From Candidatus Dojkabacteria bacterium UBA2222 (GTDB lineage Bacteria; Patescibacteriota; Dojkabacteria; SC72), in NCBI GenBank assembly GCA_002328465.1, contig DCUE01000074.1, forward strand, positions 4,236 to 15,771: DNA of 11,536 nucleotides. The letters run 5' to 3'. Below, in pieces: positions 6,678 to 11,536 of this stretch. Positions within the stretch are counted from its first letter, which is position 1. The number at the start of each line of letters is the position of its first letter. Both the position numbers and the translations under genes were made by a program. The notes under the pieces are model-generated. The model ran no database searches, had not been told where the DNA came from, and saw nothing but the letters and a program-made list of their open reading frames with translations.

Positions 6678-7289
6678 ATGAAAAACATATCCTTTCTTCT
6701 CTTACTCTCTTCAATATTCTTACCCTCGTTTGCTTTTGCACAAGAGGAAGAATTAACTGTAACTACACTTGAGCAACAAGAGGCAATTAAAGAGTCAGAT
6801 GATATATCTCCACAGAGTCCTTTTTACTTTTTAACAGAAATATTTGAAGATGTAGAACTACTTCTAACTTTTGATGAACAGAAAAAAGTAGAAAAAGCTT
6901 TAGAGTTTGCACAAAAGAAACTAAATGGTATTGAGAATTTAAATGGAGAGGAAGATCCTAAGGTTATGGAAAGATTGCAAAATAGATTTGAGAACTTAGT
7001 AGAGAATGCGGAAAGAGTAGCTCAAAAAGAAAACACTATGCAAGAGGATAGCTTACAAAGAATAGAGGAAATTAGAACAAGACATCTGAATGTTTTAAAT
7101 ACTGTTTTAGAAAAAGCTCCAGAGGGACAAGCACAGGAATCTTTACAGAAGGTGATAGATAAGACTATAGAGAAATATAATGCAAAGGATGATAAAGTTA
7201 AAATAAATAATAAGAAAGCGGAGGTAGAAGATGATATTGAAGATGAGCTCGAAGAAGACGAAGAAATTGAAGATGAAGAATCAGAGTAA
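6678..7289 (+). CDS. Exported DUF5667-domain protein with acidic tail (paralogue)
   Basis: The product has 203 residues from the ATG at 6678. The frame is open to a TTG at 6633, but the ATG gives a normal signal peptide (1-21, ending FAFA-QE) and lies just after a candidate promoter. Residues 45-160 are DUF5667: SPQSPFYFLTEIFE, then Glu/Lys-rich helices. It aligns without gaps over the domain start with the upstream gene (LTFDEQKKVEKALEFA versus LTFDDEAKLDKAIEFA), so the pair arose by tandem duplication. The tail (from about 184) is strongly acidic instead of Gly/Ser-rich, which suggests divergent surface roles. The function is unknown. It lies 21 bases before the protease gene and is probably co-transcribed with it. 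Confidence 0.85.
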   Translation: MKNISFLLLLSSIFLPSFAFAQEEELTVTTLEQQEAIKESDDISPQSPFYFLTEIFEDVELLLTFDEQKKVEKALEFAQKKLNGIENLNGEEDPKVMERLQNRFENLVENAERVAQKENTMQEDSLQRIEEIRTRHLNVLNTVLEKAPEGQAQESLQKVIDKTIEKYNAKDDKVKINNKKAEVEDDIEDELEEDEEIEDEESE

Positions 7290-7291
7290 TA

Positions 7292-7308
7292 ATTTTAAGC
7301 TTTAAAAT
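7292..7308. repeat. 17-base AT-rich inverted repeat before the protease start
   Basis: ATTTTAA (7292-7298) and TTAAAAT (7302-7308) are exact inverted copies around GCT, ending two bases before the protease ATG. It occupies almost the whole spacer after the second DUF5667 gene. It could be an operator or a translation-modulating hairpin, but a 7-bp AT stem is weak and may be chance. Confidence 0.35.
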
Positions 7309-7310
7309 AT

Positions 7311-9080
7311 ATGAAACAGTTAACTAACAAGCTTTTCATTTTACTGGGGAGTGGAATAGTAAGTATAGGTATCTTACTTTTTGTAATTGTTCTTGCCCTT
7401 TTAGTACCGAATGTAGATATTAACACTGTTGATTTAGATGAGAACGCAATTACCTCTAGATATATTTCTGAGAGTTTCCCAGTATTAGAAACAGAGGATG
7501 AGAATACCGTTACTGATGAAGTTGATTTAAACAAACAGGGGGTTTTAGAAGTAGAGCAGAGTAGAAAGGTTTTGAAAATAGATAGAATACTTTCAGAAGC
7601 AGAAAAAGAATCACTAGAGGAGGAGTATGATATTGAGTTTACTCAAGATACAGATAGTAATGGAATATATGTAATTTCAATATCAGAAGCAAGTGATACT
7701 CAATCACTAGAAACAGAACTAAAAGCAGAGGTAGAAACGGACATACCAGTTAAAATGTCTGCAGATGTAATAGATTGGGGAGTAAGCAGAATAGGAGCTG
7801 ATAAGGTATGGGATACGGGAAGTGGAGTTGGAGTAAAGATTGCAATTATTGATACTGGAGTACAAAAAGATCATCCTGATTTAGTCGCGAACTTAAATAC
7901 GGGATATGATTTTGTTAATAATGATAGTGATGCTAATGATGATAACGGACACGGTACCCATGTAGCAGGTATTGCTACTGCTACATTAAATCAAGCAGGA
8001 ACAGTAGGTGTAAGTAATGGCTCTAAGATAATTCCTGTTAAAGTACTAAATGCTCAAGGGTATGGATATCTTTCTGATGTTGCAAAGGGAATATATTATG
8101 CCACAGATAATGGGGCAAGAGTCATTAATTTAAGTTTAGGTGCACCAACAGATTCATCTCTTCTTAGAGATGCTGTAAATTACGCTACTAACAAAGGTGT
8201 GTTAGTTGTTGCCGCAGCAGGTAATGAGAGTGGGGCACCATGCTCATATCCGGCCTCTTACAGTAATGTAATATGTGTAATGGCTACTGATAGTAGAAAT
8301 ATGTTAGCAAGCTTTAGTAATATAGGGGGGGAACTTTCAGCACCTGGAGTATATAACTACTCTACATACCTTGGTAGTACATACAGATACCTAAGTGGGA
8401 CTAGTATGGCCTCTCCTCATGTAGCAGGAGCTTCTGCCCTTCTTTTCTCCATTTGTCCAACATGTACATCTTCTGAAATTACACAACTTTTAGAAAGCAC
8501 TGCAATAGATTTAGGAGAACCTGGAAAAGATATACTCTTTGGATATGGTTTAATAGACTTAACCTCTGCTGTATTACAACTACAACCAGAAGAGATTCCT
8601 GTTGAGACTCCTATCACAGAAACACCAGAGGAACCCATTACAGAGGAACCAACCGCAAAACCTACAACACCCATTAAAGCTCCAAAGAGAATTGCTCAAA
8701 GTATTTCAATTGTGGAACCCGTAGTTACTAAAGCGAAAAAATATATACCTACAGAAGTAGCAGATATTACAGTAAAATATACATTAACCCCAATTCTTTC
8801 TGATTCTACATTAACAAATGTAACTATATATGTTGATAACGAAGAGATAGAATCATCTACAAAACAAACAGATGAATTTATATTAGCAAGCGAACTCTTC
8901 AATCATTCTCAGCATTGGATTAAGACTGTAGCACTCTTCAGTGATGGCGTGAGAAGTGAGGCACAAATAATTGTAGATATGACATACCTAAAATCTCTTT
9001 CTAGAACATCTTCAAGAATTTCAGGTACTTCAGTACTTGGTATCTCTACTTCAATATTTGACTGGTTTAGATTCTTTTAA
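7311..9080 (+). CDS. Membrane-anchored subtilisin-like serine protease (S8 family)
   Basis: The 589-residue product has an N-terminal membrane helix (about 9-31) with no evident cleavage site, so a signal anchor is likely. A propeptide-like region (about 70-145) precedes the S8 domain (about 155-425). The triad is intact: D181 in AIIDTGV, H214 in NGHGTHVAG and S365 in SGTSMASPHVAG, with oxyanion N305 in AAGNES. A Pro/Glu/Thr-rich linker (about 424-460) leads to an Ig-like beta domain (about 475-560) and a short aromatic end with a VLGI segment and FDWFRFF. It probably cleaves proteins outside the cell, either for feeding on peptides or for processing neighbouring surface proteins. The gene starts 21 bases after the second DUF5667 gene, with no Shine-Dalgarno site. 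Identity as an active S8 peptidase is secure; the substrates are unknown. Confidence 0.95.
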   Translation: MKQLTNKLFILLGSGIVSIGILLFVIVLALLVPNVDINTVDLDENAITSRYISESFPVLETEDENTVTDEVDLNKQGVLEVEQSRKVLKIDRILSEAEKESLEEEYDIEFTQDTDSNGIYVISISEASDTQSLETELKAEVETDIPVKMSADVIDWGVSRIGADKVWDTGSGVGVKIAIIDTGVQKDHPDLVANLNTGYDFVNNDSDANDDNGHGTHVAGIATATLNQAGTVGVSNGSKIIPVKVLNAQGYGYLSDVAKGIYYATDNGARVINLSLGAPTDSSLLRDAVNYATNKGVLVVAAAGNESGAPCSYPASYSNVICVMATDSRNMLASFSNIGGELSAPGVYNYSTYLGSTYRYLSGTSMASPHVAGASALLFSICPTCTSSEITQLLESTAIDLGEPGKDILFGYGLIDLTSAVLQLQPEEIPVETPITETPEEPITEEPTAKPTTPIKAPKRIAQSISIVEPVVTKAKKYIPTEVADITVKYTLTPILSDSTLTNVTIYVDNEEIESSTKQTDEFILASELFNHSQHWIKTVALFSDGVRSEAQIIVDMTYLKSLSRTSSRISGTSVLGISTSIFDWFRFF

Positions 9081-9100
9081 CAAAGATTAGACTTTTCATA

Positions 9101-9116
9101 TGGTATAATCACAGAT
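9101..9116 (+). promoter_or_regulatory. Extended -10 promoter of the deformylase gene, predicted leaderless
   Basis: TGGTATAAT at 9101-9109 is a perfect extended -10 element (TGnTATAAT). Seven bases follow before the ATG at 9117. There is no Shine-Dalgarno site, so the mRNA should start at or next to the start codon. Confidence 0.72.
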
Positions 9117-9602
9117 ATGGGGAAAATATTAAAAATATATACAGTAGGAGATAAGAAAGAAGAGAAATTCTTAAGAGAGATTTCAAAAGATTTATCTCTT
9201 GAAGAAATTAAAAGTGATAGATTCCAGACTTTTTTTGATGACTTACTCTTTACAGCTAAAAATGTTACTACCCAAGAAGGGTATATAGCTGCAGGACTCG
9301 CTGCAGTACAAGTAGGCAAACATTACAATGTATTTTGTATCTTGGAGGAAGATAGTAGGGATTTTTTCTTAATGATTAATGCTAGAATAGAGATATTAAA
9401 TACTCTCCAATCTATTGAGAAAGAGGGTTGCTTAAGTATACCTGGAGTAGAAGAACCTGTTAGAAGATTTAAGAAGATAAGGGCAACATATCTTGATAGA
9501 GAGGGTAAAAAGAATAGAAAAATATTTACTGAGTATGAAGCACGTGAGATACAACATGAATATGACCATACACAGGGTATCCTTTTCACCGATAGAATAT
9601 AA
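9117..9602 (+). CDS. def: Peptide deformylase
   Basis: The 161-residue product has the three deformylase motifs in order: AAGLAAVQ (59-65 region, with Q65), EGCLS (103-107) and QHEYDH (146-151). C105, H147 and H151 would bind the catalytic metal, with E148 as the general base. The enzyme removes the formyl group from the N-terminal methionine of new proteins in the cytoplasm. The length is normal for the family. Two deviations are visible: the first glycine of the usual GxGxAAxQ motif is alanine, and threonine follows HEYDH where leucine is usual. The gene has its own extended -10 promoter and is not obviously in an operon. Confidence 0.95.
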   Translation: MGKILKIYTVGDKKEEKFLREISKDLSLEEIKSDRFQTFFDDLLFTAKNVTTQEGYIAAGLAAVQVGKHYNVFCILEEDSRDFFLMINARIEILNTLQSIEKEGCLSIPGVEEPVRRFKKIRATYLDREGKKNRKIFTEYEAREIQHEYDHTQGILFTDRI

Positions 9603-9670
9603 AGACTAGAATCTTTTTCCAATTCAATATACAATGTATTCAGATTATATATATTATTAATCATCTGATT

Positions 9671-10801
9671 ATGAAAAAGATAATTCTATTAACACTTTTC
9701 TTTCTATTTTTTTCACCCTTCTTCGCATATGCACAGCAAGACACTAAAGTAGAAGAATTAATTACTACTTCGGAGGTAAAAGCTGCAGAGATAGAAGAAC
9801 TAGATCAACAGGAAGATGAAAGGACACAAGAAATTGCAAATCAATTAGGATTTGTACTACCTGAATATACAGATAACCCAAGCTATGTAATTACCTTTAA
9901 AGATCCTTCTCCTGATAGCCAAGGAGTAGAAGTTGAAATAGATGGTACTTCTTTTAAAAAGATTACAAGCCCATATACCTTTCCTGCTCTAAGTATAGGT
10001 AAACATACTCTTAAGTTTAGATTCTATGATAAGGATAGTAATGTACAACTTTTAGAATATGATTTGGTAATAATTCCGAGATCACCAATAATTACTTCTC
10101 CATCTCTTACTGATACTACTATTGAAATTAAAGGAACTGCACTTGCTAATTCTGAAGTTATATATACATTAACAGCAAATGCTTACAATGCTAGTGATAT
10201 AGTTCAGACAGATGAGAATGGAGATTGGAGTATTAAAGTAACTCCTGAGGGTGGGCTAGCTGATGGTATCTATACCTTTAGAGCATATACCAGAAAATAT
10301 GGGTATGCCAGCAATATATCAAATGCAGTAACTTTTGGGGTAGGAGAAAATCCTAACAGGTTCCTTGAAGATGATGAGAATAAGATATATTTTGCTTTTA
10401 AAGATTTAAACTCTGAAAATCTTTCTAGTACCTTCTCTACATATCCTGATTTAATAATACTTTCTGCTGGAAGCTTTCTAATAGGTCTATTTCTTACTTT
10501 TGGTGTTAAGAGTTTAATAGATAGAAAAAAGAGTGGGAGAAAAGAGAAGGATGTAGAGGAGATAATAACTAAAAGTAAGAATGATGACAAAAAAGAAGAA
10601 AAAACTTTAAGAGAAATATTTGGAGGAAAAGAAGAAAAAAAAGAAGAAGAACAAGAGAAAGAGCCAAGTATAGTAAATAAAGATATCTTTTTAAAGAAGT
10701 ACAAACAATTAGATCCAGACACACCCTCTGGTAAAGAGAAAGACTCAGAAGAGATTAAGAAGAATGTAAGAGTATCTCTCACATCAAAGGATGAAGATTA
10801 A
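9671..10801 (+). CDS. Exported Ig-like protein with one membrane helix and charged cytoplasmic tail
   Basis: The 376-residue product has a signal peptide (1-21, ending AYA-QQ), an acidic helical stretch (about 24-58) and two beta-rich regions. The second (about 137-235), with the SPIITSPS start and the DENGDWSIKV segment, fits a bacterial Ig-like fold. A single membrane helix (about 259-280) precedes RKKSGRK, and the rest is a Lys/Glu-rich low-complexity tail of about 90 residues. This gives a type I topology: Ig domains outside, charged tail inside. No catalytic motif is visible; a surface adhesin, or a link between surface and cytoplasm, is plausible. The ATG has no Shine-Dalgarno site; an AT-rich TATTAA (9655-9660) ends ten bases upstream and may be the -10. 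Confidence 0.8.
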   Translation: MKKIILLTLFFLFFSPFFAYAQQDTKVEELITTSEVKAAEIEELDQQEDERTQEIANQLGFVLPEYTDNPSYVITFKDPSPDSQGVEVEIDGTSFKKITSPYTFPALSIGKHTLKFRFYDKDSNVQLLEYDLVIIPRSPIITSPSLTDTTIEIKGTALANSEVIYTLTANAYNASDIVQTDENGDWSIKVTPEGGLADGIYTFRAYTRKYGYASNISNAVTFGVGENPNRFLEDDENKIYFAFKDLNSENLSSTFSTYPDLIILSAGSFLIGLFLTFGVKSLIDRKKSGRKEKDVEEIITKSKNDDKKEEKTLREIFGGKEEKKEEEQEKEPSIVNKDIFLKKYKQLDPDTPSGKEKDSEEIKKNVRVSLTSKDED

Positions 10802-10817
10802 GCAAGGCTTTTTAATA

Positions 10818-10826
10818 TGATAGAAT
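10818..10826 (+). promoter_or_regulatory. Extended -10 promoter of tRNA-Leu
   Basis: TGATAGAAT (10818-10826) fits TGnTAnAAT and lies nine bases before the mature tRNA 5' end, leaving only a very short leader. No -35 box is evident. Confidence 0.5.
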
Positions 10827-10835
10827 TCCCCATAG

Positions 10836-10921
10836 GCCAAGGTGGTGAAAATGGCAGACACGCTACATTCAGGATGTAGTCTTCTTAACCGAAGGTGGGG
10901 GTTCAAATCCCCCTCTTGGCA
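10836..10921 (+). tRNA. tRNA-Leu (anticodon CAG)
   Basis: The cloverleaf is complete. The acceptor GCCAAGG pairs with TCTTGGC (one G-U), the D stem is GTG/CAC, and the anticodon stem CTACA/TGTAG (10863-10879) closes loop TTCAGGA with anticodon CAG at 10870-10872. A long variable arm has a CTTC/GAAG stem, as expected for a class II tRNA, and the T arm is GGGGG/CCCCC with loop TTCAAAT. The discriminator is A, normal for leucine. CCA is not encoded (ATCCC follows), so it must be added by the CCA-adding enzyme. It decodes CUG. Confidence 0.96.
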
Positions 10922-10956
10922 TCCCAGCTATCTTATCGTGGTAAACGTTTGGATTA

Positions 10957-11536
10957 TTACTTACTCCAATACTCTATATCATCAAACCTTTGATATGGGT
11001 AATATATATTACTAATATCAGATATTTCCACACTATCTTTAACTACATAGGTATAATTAGGATGATACAGAAACATTGCAGGGGAATCTTGTGTTAAATA
11101 TCTTTGGAAAAGGGAGTAATTCTTTTTCCTTATATCTAACTTTGTACTCCTTCTAGCATCTTCTAAAAGTATATCTACTCTCTCATAACTATAACCTGAG
11201 ATGTTTAAATCAGGGTAGTTACTCTTAAGAGAATGCCATAGGTTGTACTGATCTGGATCTACAGTAGTCTCTACTTCAAACATTAGTAATTCAAAATCTC
11301 TAGTAGCTACAATTTCTTGTGTAATTTGTTTATATGAAAGAGGTTCTAAATTCAATACAATACCCTCCTGTCTCCAAAGTTCTTTTAAAGAATTAGCTAA
11401 TCTCTCATTCAAATCATTATCATAGTAGGAAAGAGTAAAGCTTAAAATTTTTTTATCCTCTTTTTCATAGTATCCTGTTTCCTCATTCTTAGAATACCCT
11501 AAATTATTTAATATCTTACTAGCCTTCTCTTGATTA
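10957..11536 (-). CDS. Family 5 extracellular solute-binding protein, C-terminal part (gene runs off window)
   Basis: The frame is open from the TAA at 10957 to the window edge, giving 192 visible residues; the N-terminus lies beyond 11536. The TTG at 11412 is internal, because good coding sequence continues upstream of it. The NERLANSLKELWRQEGI helix, the DPDQYNLWHS segment and the DILLEDARRS...RKKNYSLFQ region followed by SPAMFLYHPN are the usual C-terminal landmarks of DppA/OppA-type binding proteins (SBP_bac_5). These capture peptides or other solutes outside the cell for an ABC importer. The gene is convergent with the tRNA, 35 bases away, and no terminator is seen between them. Partner permease genes are not in the window. 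Substrate specificity cannot be assigned. Confidence 0.88.
   Translation of the reverse strand, partial: NQEKASKILNNLGYSKNEETGYYEKEDKKILSFTLSYYDNDLNERLANSLKELWRQEGIVLNLEPLSYKQITQEIVATRDFELLMFEVETTVDPDQYNLWHSLKSNYPDLNISGYSYERVDILLEDARRSTKLDIRKKNYSLFQRYLTQDSPAMFLYHPNYTYVVKDSVEISDISNIYYPYQRFDDIEYWSK

Noticed and set aside
9000..9080. LPXTG-type sorting signal at the end of the protease.
   Set aside because: No LPXTG-like motif followed by a membrane helix and basic tail is present; anchoring is explained by the N-terminal helix.
9600..9618. Hairpin and T-run after the deformylase gene as terminator.
   Set aside because: Only a five-base AT-rich stem (AAAGA/TCTTT); too weak to call.
10270..10782. 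170-codon open frame on the minus strand.
   Set aside because: It is antisense to the Lys/Glu-rich tail; its Ser/Phe-rich composition is the mirror of AAG/GAA codons, and no domain is visible.
10798..10813. AAGC-AAG-GCTTTTT as terminator of the Ig-protein gene.
   Set aside because: A four-base stem with a three-base loop; not a credible terminator by itself.
10921..10926. Encoded CCA end of tRNA-Leu.
   Set aside because: The CCA at 10924-10926 is separated from the discriminator by two extra bases, so it cannot be the mature 3' end.
1..11536. Alternative genetic code with TGA reassigned (as in Gracilibacteria and Absconditabacteria).
   Set aside because: All genes read full length with TAA/TAG stops and contain no in-frame TGA; Trp is coded by TGG. 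The lack of TGA stops among about a dozen genes fits AT bias and small sample.

Overview
The window is AT-rich, densely coded DNA (no gene-free gap reaches 150 bases) that looks like the genome of a Candidate Phyla Radiation (Patescibacteria) bacterium. Dojkabacteria or Microgenomates are possible, but the sequence alone does not settle the lineage. Pointers are the low GC, small genes, lack of clear Shine-Dalgarno sites, many exported proteins of little-known families (DUF5667, cohesin-like, Ig-like), a tRNA without an encoded CCA, and the standard genetic code (no in-frame TGA; every stop seen is TAA or TAG).

Layout. (1) 55-2085, plus strand: three overlapping genes for a secreted Cys-rich protein ending in a dockerin-like EF-hand pair, a membrane protein with a zinc ribbon and an external cohesin-like domain, and a small exported beta-rich protein. 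(2) 2188-2976, plus: a HAD-family hydrolase, convergent with and overlapping by 4 bases (3) 2973-5870, minus: an ABC-F ATPase followed by a COG2509-type FAD-dependent dehydrogenase. (4) 5953-9080, plus, divergent from the ABC-F gene: two tandem DUF5667 paralogues separated by an intrinsic terminator and the second gene's own promoter, then a membrane-anchored subtilisin-like protease. (5) 9117-9602, plus: peptide deformylase. (6) 9671-10801, plus: an exported Ig-like protein with one membrane segment and a long charged cytoplasmic tail. (7) tRNA-Leu(CAG) at 10836-10921. (8) 10957 to the window edge, minus: the C-terminal part of a family 5 solute-binding protein of a peptide-type ABC transporter.

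How the parts fit. Most of the window is cell-surface biology: dockerin-like and cohesin-like partners that could assemble outside the cell, a surface protease, DUF5667 and Ig proteins, and peptide capture. The rest is translation-related housekeeping (deformylase, ABC-F, tRNA) and two enzymes of unassigned substrate (HAD, FAD dehydrogenase). The two most notable signals are the cohesin/dockerin gene pair and a recurring promoter layout in which the -10 box lies only 6-8 bases before the ATG, which predicts leaderless mRNAs.
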